Assembly (NCBI RefSeq): GCF_002871795.1
Contig: NZ_PNHL01000003.1
Location: forward strand, 154,144-218,143
Source of the DNA: Brachybacterium sp. UMB0905
GTDB lineage: Bacteria; Actinomycetota; Actinomycetes; Actinomycetales; Dermabacteraceae
Reading direction: 5' to 3'
Length of the DNA: 64,000 bases
The notes under the pieces are model-generated. The model ran no database searches and was not told the origin of the DNA. It saw only the letters and a program-made list of their open reading frames with translations. The stretch's first letter is position 1. Each line of letters begins with the position of its first letter. The translations under genes were made by a program, and so were the position numbers. Below are positions 24,701 to 33,519 of this stretch, piece by piece.

Positions 24701-25897
24701 TCAGAGCCCGGAGTAGGAGTGCAGGCCGTTGATGACGGTGTTGACGATCGTGTAGTTAAAGACCACGGCCACGAAGCCGGCGATCGCGAGCCATGCCGCG
24801 CGGGAGCCGCGGAAGCCGCCGGTGGTGCGGGCGTGCAGGTAGGCCGCGTAGATCACCCAGATGATGAAGGTCCACACTTCCTTGGGGTCCCAGCCCCAGA
24901 AGCGGCCCCAGGCCTCGCGCGCCCAGATCGACCCGAAGATCAGGGTGAAGGTCCAGCACACGAACGCGACCGAGTGGATGCGGAAGCTCAGGGTCTCCAG
25001 CACGGTCGAGGACGGCAGCCGGTCCAGCACATGCCCGAAGCGGCCCCAGTGCTCGGGCATCTCCTGCCCGGCCTGCGCCTGCTCCACGAGGGCCCGCTCA
25101 TGCCGCGCCTGCAGCAGCTGCAGACCCGCGATCACCGCGCCCAGGATCGACAGGGCAGTGGAGATGATCGCCACGCCGATGTGGATGTAGATCCAGTGCG
25201 AGTTCTGCAGGCTGGGGGTCAGCTGCGCGGCCGGCACGATCCACACGGTCTGCGCGAGCAGCAGCACCAGCAGCACCGGACCGACGACGAAGGTGCCCAG
25301 CGCCCGTAGCTCGACACGCTTGATACTGAAGACCAGGAAGGCGAGAGTCACCACGGCCGTGGACGTGGTCGCAAACTCGTACATGTTCGCCCACGGCACC
25401 CGCTGCGTGGCGGTGGCGCGGGTGATCACGCCCAGCAGGTGCATGAGCGTCGCCGCGGACACCAGCAGGAAGGCGAAGCGCTGCGCAGACATCCCCTGCC
25501 GCGCACCCGCATCCCCCGACGCAGCACCAGCATCCCCCGACGCAGCACCAGCGCCTGACACGGCCCCAGCGCCCGCCGCAACAACATCGGCGCCGCCCGA
25601 CACAGCAACCCCGGCATCACGCCCGGCTCCCCCGGCACCGCCAACAGCCATACCACCGCCGACGGCCGCGCTGCCCCCATCGGCCCCGGCCACCCCGCCC
25701 CCGCGGCCACCGGTACCGGCCGCGACGGTCTCCCGTTCGAGGGCCTCGGCGCGGTCCTGCGCGGCCAGGCGCGCATCCGAGCGGCGCTGCGACGTCCCCG
25801 CAAGGTCGGCGGCGAAGCCGATGAGTGCGAGCACGTACAGCACGATCGCGAGCACGACGGCGAGGTTCGAGACCTCGGCGAGCTGCTGGTTGATCAC
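24701..25897 (-). CDS. ccsB: Cytochrome c biogenesis protein CcsB (haem handling, CcsA-type)
   Basis: Carries haem across the membrane and joins it to apocytochrome c together with ResB. 398 residues: one helix (10-32), then a Gly/Ala-rich insert (about 57-136) and about seven helices containing His153 (TLMHLLGV), RVPWANMYEF, and the tryptophan-rich haem motif WGRFWGWDPKEVW. The insert is unusual: relatives go from helix 1 to helix 2 with a short loop. GTG 25897 overlaps the resB stop (GTGA) and follows GGAGGAG. Last gene of the operon. Confidence 0.94.
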   Translation of the reverse strand: MINQQLAEVSNLAVVLAIVLYVLALIGFAADLAGTSQRRSDARLAAQDRAEALERETVAAGTGGRGGGVAGADGGSAAVGGGMAVGGAGGAGRDAGVAVSGGADVVAAGAGAVSGAGAASGDAGAASGDAGARQGMSAQRFAFLLVSAATLMHLLGVITRATATQRVPWANMYEFATTSTAVVTLAFLVFSIKRVELRALGTFVVGPVLLVLLLAQTVWIVPAAQLTPSLQNSHWIYIHIGVAIISTALSILGAVIAGLQLLQARHERALVEQAQAGQEMPEHWGRFGHVLDRLPSSTVLETLSFRIHSVAFVCWTFTLIFGSIWAREAWGRFWGWDPKEVWTFIIWVIYAAYLHARTTGGFRGSRAAWLAIAGFVAVVFNYTIVNTVINGLHSYSGL

Positions 25898-27645
25898 GAG
25901 GGATCTCCTCCGGGGGTGTCATCGGCCGCGGGCGCGGGCCGGGAGCCATTCGTCCTATCCTGCTCCCTCGCGAGCGTTGCCGCCAGCGCGCGCACGTCAT
26001 CGGCGAGAGCGGGGTCATCACTGCGGGCCAGACCCGCCACCTCGAGCACCGCTCCCCCATCGCCCGGACGCACCCGCACCCACACGCGGCGGCGCGGGAT
26101 GAACAGCGAGAGCATCAGCCCGCCGGTGGCGGCGAGCGCGAAGCCGAGGGTCCAGGCCTCGAAGGGGTTGTGGGCGAGGTCGAAGGCGGCGTAGCGGCGC
26201 AGACCATCGAAGCTGACGGTGGTGCCGTCGGGCAGCTCGTACTCCTGCCCGGGGTACAGCCGAATCAGCACGGGATTGCCGTCCTCGCCGACCACGGGCG
26301 TGAGGGTCTCGAGGTCCACTTCGTACACGTTCTGCGGGATCCCGGAGTCCAGGCCCAGGTCGCCCTGGTGGACGGTGAGGGCGAGCTGCGGATCCAGCGC
26401 GTCGGGGTACAGGGAGTGCGGGCCCTTCTCGTCGATCGTGCCGGTGGGCAGGAAGAAGCCGACGACGGCGGTCTGCTCGGGGCGTGCATCGGGCGCTTTG
26501 ATGACCACCTGCGAGGTGTAGCCGGTATCCCCCATCGGCACGGTGATCACGGGGCCCTCAGCGACGACGGTGCCCTCGGGGTCGGTGACGGTGATCTCGG
26601 GCGCGTAGCCGTTGCCCAGCAGGTACATCGACGCGCCGTCCAGGTGCAGGGGCTTGTTGACCTGGACGGTGCGGGAGATCGTCTCGCCGTCCTCCTCGGT
26701 CACGACGACGTCGGCCTCGAAGGAGCGCGGTTCGCCGACGGTCCCGGCCTCGCCGGGCTGGACGTAGGTGGCGCGGAAGTCGTCGAGGGTGACGCGGAAG
26801 GGCGGCAGGTCTGCGGGGTCGAACCAGGCGCCGGGGGTGAAGGAGTCGTACTGCGTGAGGGAGTTCGAGAAGCTATCGCCTTCGATGATGGTGACCTGGC
26901 CGCGATAGGTGGTCAGCTGCCCGCCGGCGATGCACACCAGCACCCCGACCAGGGCGATGTGGAAGATGAGGTTCCCGCTCTCACGCAGCAGCCCGCGTTC
27001 GGCGCTCACGGAGCGGGCGCCGCCGCGCTCCTCGCGGATCTCGGTGCGGTAGCGGGTCCGACGCAGCCGCGTCTGCGCGGCCTCGATGACCTGCTCGGCC
27101 TGCTCAGCGGGCAGCACGGTGCGGGTGTAGCCGGTGAAGCGGCGCAGCCGCGAGGGGGTGCGCGGGGGCCTCGCGCGCAGCTGCTTCAGGTGCACGCCCA
27201 CGCGCGGGACGATGCAGCCGATCAGGGAGATGAACAGCAGCAGGTAGATCGCGGAGAACCACGGGGAGGAGAACACCTCGAAGAAGCCCAGCGCATCGAG
27301 GATCTCGCCCCAGCGGCCGTTCTCGGCCAGGAACTGGTCAGTCAGCGCCGGGTTCACGCCGCGCTGCGGGTACAGCGATCCGGGCACCGCCGCGATCGCC
27401 AGCAGCATCAGCAGGATCAGGGCGGTCTGCATGCTGGTCAGCTGCCGCCACAGGAACAGCAGGGTGCCGCGCAGTCCGAGCGCGGGGGCGTTCACGCCCG
27501 CGCCATCGACCTCCGGCTTGCTGCTCCACTCCTGCGTCGGCTCCGCTGTCTGCGGCCCCGTCGGCTCCGCGGGTCGCTGTCCCGTCGGCCCCTGCGTCTC
27601 GTGCTCCCCCGCCCCGCCGGGGGTCTGCTGCTTCTTGCCCGTCAT
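25894..27645 (-). CDS. resB: Cytochrome c biogenesis protein ResB
   Basis: 583 residues. Partner of CcsB in system II cytochrome c maturation. N-terminal helices include LWRQLTSMQTALILLMLLAI and the loop with YPQRGVNP; after a large outside domain (residues about 230-500) a last helix lies near ALAATGGLMLSLFIPRRR. The start ATG 27645 overlaps the ccdA stop (TGATGA). Both termini are disordered, which is common in actinobacterial ResB. Confidence 0.93.
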   Translation of the reverse strand: MTGKKQQTPGGAGEHETQGPTGQRPAEPTGPQTAEPTQEWSSKPEVDGAGVNAPALGLRGTLLFLWRQLTSMQTALILLMLLAIAAVPGSLYPQRGVNPALTDQFLAENGRWGEILDALGFFEVFSSPWFSAIYLLLFISLIGCIVPRVGVHLKQLRARPPRTPSRLRRFTGYTRTVLPAEQAEQVIEAAQTRLRRTRYRTEIREERGGARSVSAERGLLRESGNLIFHIALVGVLVCIAGGQLTTYRGQVTIIEGDSFSNSLTQYDSFTPGAWFDPADLPPFRVTLDDFRATYVQPGEAGTVGEPRSFEADVVVTEEDGETISRTVQVNKPLHLDGASMYLLGNGYAPEITVTDPEGTVVAEGPVITVPMGDTGYTSQVVIKAPDARPEQTAVVGFFLPTGTIDEKGPHSLYPDALDPQLALTVHQGDLGLDSGIPQNVYEVDLETLTPVVGEDGNPVLIRLYPGQEYELPDGTTVSFDGLRRYAAFDLAHNPFEAWTLGFALAATGGLMLSLFIPRRRVWVRVRPGDGGAVLEVAGLARSDDPALADDVRALAATLAREQDRTNGSRPAPAADDTPGGDPS

Positions 27646-28475
27646 CACACCACCGGTTCAAAAGTCGCGATCATGCCCTGCAGGGCGGCCATCCACTGCG
27701 CCCACACCCCGGTCATGAGCAGCACACCGATGGCGATCAGCAGCGCGCCGGAGAGCAGGCCGATGGTCCGACGGTGCCGGGCAAGCTTGCGGCTGAGCCC
27801 GAGCGCCCGGTCGAACAGCAGGGCGAACAGCACGAAGGGGATTCCGAGCCCAAGGGAGTAGGCGAGAGCGAGGATGCCGCCGCGCAGCGCCGCGCCGCTG
27901 CCGCCGCCATCCAGGGACAGCGCCACGATCGCGGCGTAGGTGGGGCCGATGCAGGGCGTCCAGCTGAGGCCGAAGATGAGGCCCATCAGCGGGGCGCCCC
28001 ACAGGCCTGCATCGGGCTTGGTGGAGGTCACGGGCCGGTTCGCGCCGAGCCCCGGGAATACGCCGAGGAACACCAGGCCCATGAGGATCACGATCGCGCC
28101 GGCGATGCGGTTGATCCACACCTGATGTTCCTGCAGCAGGTAGCCGATGGTGCCCGCGAACCCGCCGAGCAGCATGAACACCACGGTGAATCCGGCGACG
28201 AACAGGGCGGACCCGGCGACCATGCGCCCGGAGTGCGGGCGGGCGTTGGCGGCGGACCGACGGGCACCGGCGCCGACGGTCCCGCTTGCGGCGGTGGCGC
28301 TCTGCCCGGCGAGCCCGGAGACATAGCCGAGGTAGCCGGGCACGACGGGCAGCACGCACGGGGAGAGGAAGGCGACCAGGCCCGCGGCAGCGGCCACCGC
28401 GATCGCCAGCAGCAGGGAGCCGGACAGCGCCGTGGCCTGGAACGCGGCGCCGATCCCCTCGTCGGCCAGGATCAT
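27645..28475 (-). CDS. ccdA: CcdA/DsbD-type thiol electron transporter
   Basis: Moves reducing power across the membrane to keep the cytochrome haem-binding Cys reduced through ResA. The two redox Cys are in LSPCVLPVVPGY (helix 1) and SWTPCIGPTYAA (helix 4). 276 residues with six helices. ATG 28475 overlaps the resA stop (ATGA). A cytoplasmic loop after helix 1 (about 56-84) is longer than usual. Confidence 0.94.
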   Translation of the reverse strand: MILADEGIGAAFQATALSGSLLLAIAVAAAAGLVAFLSPCVLPVVPGYLGYVSGLAGQSATAASGTVGAGARRSAANARPHSGRMVAGSALFVAGFTVVFMLLGGFAGTIGYLLQEHQVWINRIAGAIVILMGLVFLGVFPGLGANRPVTSTKPDAGLWGAPLMGLIFGLSWTPCIGPTYAAIVALSLDGGGSGAALRGGILALAYSLGLGIPFVLFALLFDRALGLSRKLARHRRTIGLLSGALLIAIGVLLMTGVWAQWMAALQGMIATFEPVV

Positions 28476-29119
28476 TCGGCGATCACCGTGTCGATCATGG
28501 TGCGCAGCACGGAGGGGTCGATGGCGCCGGAGATGCGGGCGGCCACGCGGCCGTCGCGGTCGATCACCAGGGTGGAGGGCACGGCGTTGGGGGCGACCTG
28601 GCCCCGCAGGGCGTACATGATCTCGGCGCCTTCGTCGGGGATCGACGGGTAGGTGATGCCGTAGGTCTTCTCGAAGGCCTGCGCGGGACCGGCGTCATCG
28701 CGCACGTTCACGCCGATCATCACGACGTTCTGCGCGCTGTAGTCCTCGTGGATGGCCTGCAGGTCCGGGGCTTCCTTGCGGCAGGGCGGGCAGGAGGCGT
28801 ACCAGACGTTCAGCACGAGCACCTCGCCGCGCACATCGGCGGCGGAGAACTCCTCGCCGTCGTAGGTGGTGCCGGTGATGTCGACCGCGTCCCCGCGGTC
28901 GGCGGGCGGGATCTCGGTGGCCACGCCGTCGCCGGAGACGTAGCCCGATTCGTAGCGCTCGGAAGTGTCGGAGCCGCACGCGGCCAGCACCGCGCCAAGC
29001 GGCAGGGCCAGGCCGACGGCGAGAATGCTGCGCCGCGCAGCGGGCCGGGCCGGGCGCGCAGCGGGCCGGGCTGGATGGGCGAGGTGAGCAGCGGGCCGAC
29101 GGGTGGGCTGGGGACTCAC
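28472..29119 (-). CDS. resA: ResA-type thioredoxin-like lipoprotein
   Basis: Membrane-anchored thiol-disulfide reductase for apocytochrome c. The long N-terminus (Arg/Pro/Ala, 1-30) precedes the hydrophobic stretch and lipobox LAAC (Cys48). The redox motif is WYASCPPCRKEAP (Cys110, Cys113), and the cis-Pro loop is AVPSTLVIDRDG. GTG 29119 overlaps the phosphatase stop (GTGA), so translation is coupled. 215 residues. The N-terminal RPAARPARPAAR run is low-complexity. Confidence 0.93.
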   Translation of the reverse strand: MSPQPTRRPAAHLAHPARPAARPARPAARRSILAVGLALPLGAVLAACGSDTSERYESGYVSGDGVATEIPPADRGDAVDITGTTYDGEEFSAADVRGEVLVLNVWYASCPPCRKEAPDLQAIHEDYSAQNVVMIGVNVRDDAGPAQAFEKTYGITYPSIPDEGAEIMYALRGQVAPNAVPSTLVIDRDGRVAARISGAIDPSVLRTMIDTVIAE

Positions 29120-29763
29120 GTGAGCTTCCCCCCGGTGGCGTCCACGGCCCCCGCGTACAGGGCGGCGGCGGGCTCGGCGTAGTCCACGCCGGACTGGTGG
29201 GGGCCGATGAATCGCAGGCTGGTCACCGAGCACAGGCCGCACTGGCGCCGACGGGGGTCGTGCACGAGCGGCTTACCCTCGGCGCTGCGTCGGGTCAGCC
29301 AGATCGGCAGCTGGTGCAGCACGAGCACCGCCTCGCGGCCCTCGGCCTCAGCGCGGGCCTGCTGCACGGCGGCGATCACGCGGGTGACCTGCTCGCGGTA
29401 GGGCTCACCCCAGGAGGGGCGGAAGGGGTTCAGGAAGTACCGCCAGTTGCGGGGGTCGCTGAAGCGGGCCTCGCCGTGACCCATCCGGTGGCCCTCGAAA
29501 TGGTTGCCGGATTCGATGAGGCGCTGATCGGCGCTGACCTCGAGGCCGTGGGCGGCGGCGATCGGCGCGGCGGTCTGCTGGGCGCGCAGCAGCGGGGAGG
29601 CGCGCACGAGGGCGATGTCGTGGCCCTCCAGGTGCTGGGCGGCCAGCTGCGCCATCTGCTCGCCGCGCTCGCTGAGGCGGTACCCGGGCAGGCGGCCGTA
29701 GAGGATCTTCTCGGGGTTGTGGACCTCGCCGTGGCGTACGAGGTGAACCGTCGTCGCGGTCAT
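29116..29763 (-). CDS. Histidine phosphatase (phosphoglycerate mutase-like)
   Basis: 215 residues. The active-site motif HLVRHGEVHNP (about 7-17) gives the catalytic His and Arg; the second part is ASPLLRAQQTAAPIA, and the second His is in VLVLHQLPIWLTR. It starts at ATG 29763 behind AGGAGG and is the first gene of an operon with resA-ccdA-resB-ccsB, all overlapping. The same order (phosphatase, thioredoxin, CcdA, ResB, CcsA) is known from mycobacteria. The substrate is unknown; it is probably not glycolytic. Confidence 0.92.
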   Translation of the reverse strand: MTATTVHLVRHGEVHNPEKILYGRLPGYRLSERGEQMAQLAAQHLEGHDIALVRASPLLRAQQTAAPIAAAHGLEVSADQRLIESGNHFEGHRMGHGEARFSDPRNWRYFLNPFRPSWGEPYREQVTRVIAAVQQARAEAEGREAVLVLHQLPIWLTRRSAEGKPLVHDPRRRQCGLCSVTSLRFIGPHQSGVDYAEPAAALYAGAVDATGGKLT

Positions 29764-29843
29764 CGGCGCGTTCCTCCTGATCCCGTGCTGCTGCGGCCCG
29801 GCCGGGCGCCGAGCTGCCTCACGGTACCAATCGAACCTCCATA

Positions 29844-30416
29844 TCAGCGGTGGAGGTCAGCGGCGGTGGGCGATCCCACGCCCACGGGCGCATCGGGGTC
29901 GATCGCACGGCCCAGGATGCGGCCCAGCTCGAGGAAATCGTCGTGGCCGATGACATCCAGCAGGAGCTCACGCACCGAGCGCACGTGCACGGGGGCGGCC
30001 CGCTCGAGCAGCTCCCGGCCGGCGGCGGTGAGCTGGGCCTGGCGGCCGCGGCCGTCATCGGCGCAGCGAATCCGTTCCACCAGGCCCCGTCGCTCCATGC
30101 GGGAGATGGTGTGGGTCAGGCGCGAGCGGGAGTGGACGACCTGGTCGGCGAGCTCGGACATGCGCAGGAAGCCGCGTTCGGCCTCGGACAGGCGCACGAG
30201 GATCTCGTACTCCCCGAGGGCGAGGTCGATCTGCGGATCGGCCTGCAGCGCCTCGGAGAAGCGATCGGACAGTCGCGTGGTGGCGTACAGGAAGATGCGC
30301 CAGGCCTCCTGCTCACTGGGGCTCAGCCACAGGTCCTCCGGCGTGGAGGGGCGGTCCGGGGCGGGCTGCTGGGGCGGGGTCTGTTCACCGCTCGGCGTTG
30401 ACTTCATGACGCACAT
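29844..30416 (-). CDS. MarR-family transcription regulator
   Basis: 190 residues. The winged helix is clear: LGEYEILVRLSEAERGFLRM, then SELADQVVHSRSRLTHTISR (recognition helix) and MERRGLVERIRCADDGRGRQ (wing). I choose ATG 30416 behind AGGAAAGC. The N-terminal 30 residues are Pro/Gln-rich. It is divergent from yceI with 137 bp between, a frequent pairing in actinobacteria, so it most likely controls yceI and itself. The ligand is unknown. Confidence 0.9.
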   Translation of the reverse strand: MCVMKSTPSGEQTPPQQPAPDRPSTPEDLWLSPSEQEAWRIFLYATTRLSDRFSEALQADPQIDLALGEYEILVRLSEAERGFLRMSELADQVVHSRSRLTHTISRMERRGLVERIRCADDGRGRQAQLTAAGRELLERAAPVHVRSVRELLLDVIGHDDFLELGRILGRAIDPDAPVGVGSPTAADLHR

Positions 30417-30470
30417 CACGCTTTCCTGAGTCTGGCTCGTTCTGCAGTTGCCATCCTGCCCGAGATTAGT

Positions 30471-30485
30471 TTATCTTTCAAGCAA
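30471..30485. promoter_or_regulatory. Candidate MarR operator between marR and yceI
   Basis: TTATCTTTCAAGCAA, an AT-rich island with TTATC/TTGCTTGA half-sites in a GC-rich spacer. It overlaps possible -10 boxes of both divergent genes (TAAACT toward marR, TATCTT toward yceI). A hairpin CCGGGC..GCCCGG lies near 30500. Confidence 0.4.
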
Positions 30486-30553
30486 GACGGTGGTGACCCC
30501 GGGCCACGAGCCCGGAGCGCCCCGAGAACAATCCATCGATCACGGAGAATCTT

Positions 30554-31084
30554 ATGAGCGACCTGACCCCCGGCACCTGGACCCTGGACCCGACCCACAC
30601 CTCCGCTGCCTTCACCGTTCGCCACGCGGGCATCTCGAAGGTCCGCGGCCAGTTCACCGAGCCCTCCGGCACGCTCACCGTCGGCGAGGGCGGCAAGGAC
30701 CTCGCGGTGAACGTCACCCTCCAGACCGCCTCGATCGACACCGGCAACGCCGACCGCGACAACCACCTGCGCAGCGCCGACTTCTTCGACGCCGAGCAGT
30801 TCCCCACCGTCACCTTCGTCTCCACGAAGATGGAGGATGGCTCGATGACCGGTGACCTCACCATGCACGGCGTCACCAAGTCCGTGACTGTCGACTACGA
30901 GTACGAGGGCGCGGCCACCGACCCCTTCGGCGTCTACCGCGCGGGCTTCACCGGCTCCACCAAGATCTCGCGCAAGGAGTTCGGGCTGACCTGGAACGCC
31001 GCTCTCGAGGCCGGGGGCGTGCTGGTCTCCGATGAGGTGCGCATCCAGATCGAGGTGGAGTTCACCGCTCCCACCGCGGCCTGA
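30554..31084 (+). CDS. yceI: YceI-family lipid-binding protein
   Basis: 176 residues in the lipocalin-like YceI fold: TWTLDPTHTSAAFTVRHAG at the start, SADFFDAEQFPTVTF, GDLTMHGVTKSVT and the final NAALEAGGVLVSDEVRI. Family members bind polyprenoid or quinone-like lipids. No signal peptide is visible, so it would act inside the cell, as in many actinobacteria. RBS GGAGAA at the right distance. It is divergent from marR. Confidence 0.93.
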   Translation: MSDLTPGTWTLDPTHTSAAFTVRHAGISKVRGQFTEPSGTLTVGEGGKDLAVNVTLQTASIDTGNADRDNHLRSADFFDAEQFPTVTFVSTKMEDGSMTGDLTMHGVTKSVTVDYEYEGAATDPFGVYRAGFTGSTKISRKEFGLTWNAALEAGGVLVSDEVRIQIEVEFTAPTAA

Positions 31085-31182
31085 TGAGCACCACCTGATC
31101 TGCTCTGTCGCCCCAACGGGGCGCCGACGGGCCGTCCGCATGCTGCGGGCGGCCCGCTCGCATGCCCGCTAGAGTCCCGGCC

Positions 31183-31488
31183 ATGAGCACCGAGCGCCTC
31201 CCCCGCCCCACCGACCCCGACGCCCGGGTCCTCTACCTCACGCGCGAGGGCTGCCACCTGTGCGAGGAGGCGCTGCCTGTGGTGCGTGCGGAGGCCGATC
31301 GCGCCGGGACCACCGTGGAGGTGCGTGATATCGACGCGGACGAGCAGCTGCGCGAGCGCTTCGACTATGACGTGCCGGTGATCATCATCGACGGGCAGAT
31401 CCACGCGAAGTACCGCGTCGAGGCGGAGGCGCTGCGGGCGGCGCTGCGGCATCGGCCCTGGTGGAAGCGGCTGCTCGGGCGCGGTTGA
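31183..31488 (+). CDS. Glutaredoxin-family protein
   Basis: 101 residues. VLYLTREGCHLCEEALPVV holds the Cys-x-x-Cys redox motif (about 24 and 27); DYDVPVIIIDG is the cis-Pro loop. It lies in the cytosol and probably works with mycothiol or thioredoxin reductase. TAGAGT ends 7 nt before ATG 31183 with no ribosome site: leaderless. A perfect palindromic terminator follows. Confidence 0.92.
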   Translation: MSTERLPRPTDPDARVLYLTREGCHLCEEALPVVRAEADRAGTTVEVRDIDADEQLRERFDYDVPVIIIDGQIHAKYRVEAEALRAALRHRPWWKRLLGRG

Positions 31489-31520
31489 CACACTCCCACC
31501 TCCCCACGACGCCCAGCGAC

Positions 31521-31560
31521 GACGAAGGGCTCCTGCCGGATCCGGCAGGAGCCCTTCGTC
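31521..31560. terminator. Bidirectional terminator, 40-bp perfect palindrome
   Basis: Two 20-bp arms meet without a spacer (GACGAAGGGCTCCTGCCGGA and its complement). It lies between the convergent glutaredoxin and bS22 genes. Confidence 0.9.
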
Positions 31561-31590
31561 ATGCGCGGCGCGCACAGGGCACGCCACTGC

Positions 31591-31689
31591 TCACTTCTTG
31601 TTGCGGCGCTGGTGGCGGGTCTTGCGCAGCAGCTTGCGGTGCTTCTTCTTCGACATGCGCTTGCGGCGCTTCTTGACGACAGAGCCCAT
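31591..31689 (-). CDS. Ribosomal small-subunit protein bS22-like (AURKAIP1/COX24 type)
   Basis: Only 32 residues, starting [19 protein letters not shown] and ending RNKK; 20 are Lys, Arg or His. This closely matches the mycobacterial 33-residue bS22 found in the 30S subunit. ATG 31689 follows TGAGG. A TAGAAT -10 box lies on the minus strand at 31802-31807, giving a leader of about 105 nt. Confidence 0.9.
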   Translation of the reverse strand: MGSVVKKRRKRMSKKKHRKLLRKTRHQRRNKK

Positions 31690-31824
31690 AGGTGCCTCAG
31701 TTCTGCAGGCGGCCGCCTGCGATGGTCAGCGGATCTGGAGTGCGCGGCCCCGCGGACGGCGCACGATGCGCGTGCGGGTCCGGCGCCACGGTCGACCCAC
31801 GATTCTACACGCCCGCCCCGCACC

Positions 31825-33519
31825 TCACCCGCGGGCGAGTGCGAGATCTCTCGCAGCGTCGGCGGCGCGGGCGAGCTGCGCATCCACCGGATCCACCACG
31901 AGATCCTCCGCGACCGCCCGCACCCGGGCGGTGAGCACGCGGCGGGCGCGGCGCCGGTGCGCCGCCCCGATGAGCGCGGCGATCGCCGCTCCGGCGGTGC
32001 CGAGCAGGATCCCGACGGCGATCCCCAGCACGATGAGCACCGTGGGCAGCGGCAGGGGGATCCACAGCTCTTCGACCATCGGCATCGGCGGTGGGGGCAC
32101 CCCGAGGGAGATCAGCAGCGTGTTCAGCGCGAGCCAGCCGAGCCCCACCACCCAGGTGAGCAGCGCAAGCCACTGCAGGATGTCCAGAAGCGGCCACCAC
32201 CAGGAGCGGTCCATGGCGCGCAGGTCCGCTTCGGCGACCGCCTGGTCCAGGGCGTCGGGCAGCTCGTCTTCGTAGGTGCGGGCGGCGCGGCGCACGGCGG
32301 AGCGCCAGGCGTCCCCGCCGCCGGCGGAGGATTCATCGGCGAAGCGGCGCAGCCCTCCAGAGGCGCGGGCGGCCGCAGCGGCATCGGGGGCGGGCAGGGA
32401 GGTGCGTTCGAGGCCTTCGCCGTCGCGTTCCTGTCCGATGCCGAGGCGGCGCAGCGGGTCGGCGCGCAGTCCGCGCAGCCAACGCACGGGCGGCCAGCCC
32501 ACGCGCCGCGCGGCGCGCATGCGGTAGGAGGCGCCGACGGCCTGCGCGACCGGCTCCACGCGGGCCGCGGTCGCGAGGTCGTCGACGAGGGCATCGACGT
32601 CGGCGGGGGCGGCGCGTTCGGGCAGCCCGGCGGGGTCGGCGGCCTGCTGCAGCTGCTCGGCGGCCGAGCGCACATCGGCGCGCTGGCGGGCGGCGCTCGC
32701 CTCCTGGCTGCGGGCGATGCCGATCAGCAGCTCGCGCAGCTCCTCGAGCCCCTCCCCTGTGGTTGCGGAGACCGCGAGGACCGGGGCCTGGTCGAGTCCG
32801 TCGGCCCGGGCGATCGAGCGCAGGGACTCGAGCACGGCCTCGCGTTCGTCCTCGCGCACGAGGTCGATCTGGTTCAGCACCAGCACGGTGACGGCGTCGT
32901 GCCCGGCGAAGGGGCGCACGAACTGGTGGTGCAGCACCGCGTCGGCGTACTTCTGCGGATCGGTCACCCACACGAGCACGTCCACCAGGCCCGTCATGCG
33001 TTCGGCGATGTGCCGGTTGGCGCTCTCCACGGAGTCGAGGTCCGGCAGGTCCAGCAGGATCAGTCCGGGTGGTGCGGTCTCGGCCTCGCGGAGCCGGAGG
33101 CGGCGGCGCGGCGCGCCCGCGCGGGCGAGCGGGCTCTCGGCGTCGAGGTGGTGACGCTGTTCGACCTCGAGCCAGTCCAGCAGGGGGTCGCTGTCGTGTT
33201 CGCCGAGCACCGCGGCGACGGGCACGGAGGTGGTGGGGCGGCGCACGGCGGCGCGGGTGATCTCGCGGCCGATGAGGGCGTTGGTGAGGGAGGACTTGCC
33301 GGATCCGGTGGCACCGAACAGGCCGATGACGGTGTGCTCGGCCGAGAGCGCCTGGCGGTGGTCGATGCGCTGGAGGACCTCGCGGGAGCTGTCCACGGCG
33401 CCGCTCGGGGCGACACCCTCCAGGGCGTCGGTCACGGATTCGAGGGCGTCGATGCGCTCGAGCAGGCTCACGCCGCCACGGCGGGAGCGGCGCTCGGTGC
33501 TGCTGGGGCGGGTGTTCAT
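31825..33519 (-). CDS. Dynamin-like GTPase with C-terminal membrane helices
   Basis: 564 residues. The P-loop is FGATGSGKSSLTNAL (about 68-82), switch 1 Thr in RRPTTSVPV, the G3 region LLDLPDLDSVE (Asp-Leu-Pro-Asp instead of Asp-x-x-Gly) and G4 LNQIDLVRED. After a helical middle region come two hydrophobic pairs (LLDILQWLALLTWVVGLGWL and PTVLIVLGIAVGILLGTAGA). ATG 33519 overlaps the stop of the preceding GTPase gene (ATGA). Likely works with that protein at the membrane, as paired bacterial dynamins do. Function in this organism is not known. Confidence 0.85.
   Translation of the reverse strand: MNTRPSSTERRSRRGGVSLLERIDALESVTDALEGVAPSGAVDSSREVLQRIDHRQALSAEHTVIGLFGATGSGKSSLTNALIGREITRAAVRRPTTSVPVAAVLGEHDSDPLLDWLEVEQRHHLDAESPLARAGAPRRRLRLREAETAPPGLILLDLPDLDSVESANRHIAERMTGLVDVLVWVTDPQKYADAVLHHQFVRPFAGHDAVTVLVLNQIDLVREDEREAVLESLRSIARADGLDQAPVLAVSATTGEGLEELRELLIGIARSQEASAARQRADVRSAAEQLQQAADPAGLPERAAPADVDALVDDLATAARVEPVAQAVGASYRMRAARRVGWPPVRWLRGLRADPLRRLGIGQERDGEGLERTSLPAPDAAAAARASGGLRRFADESSAGGGDAWRSAVRRAARTYEDELPDALDQAVAEADLRAMDRSWWWPLLDILQWLALLTWVVGLGWLALNTLLISLGVPPPPMPMVEELWIPLPLPTVLIVLGIAVGILLGTAGAAIAALIGAAHRRRARRVLTARVRAVAEDLVVDPVDAQLARAADAARDLALARG

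Noticed and set aside
29116..29763. Phosphatase as the glycolytic phosphoglycerate mutase
   Set aside because: The operon with cytochrome c biogenesis genes and the divergent C-terminus argue for another substrate.
30416..31141. Minus-strand frame opposite yceI
   Set aside because: Shadow of yceI; no ribosome site and no recognisable motif.
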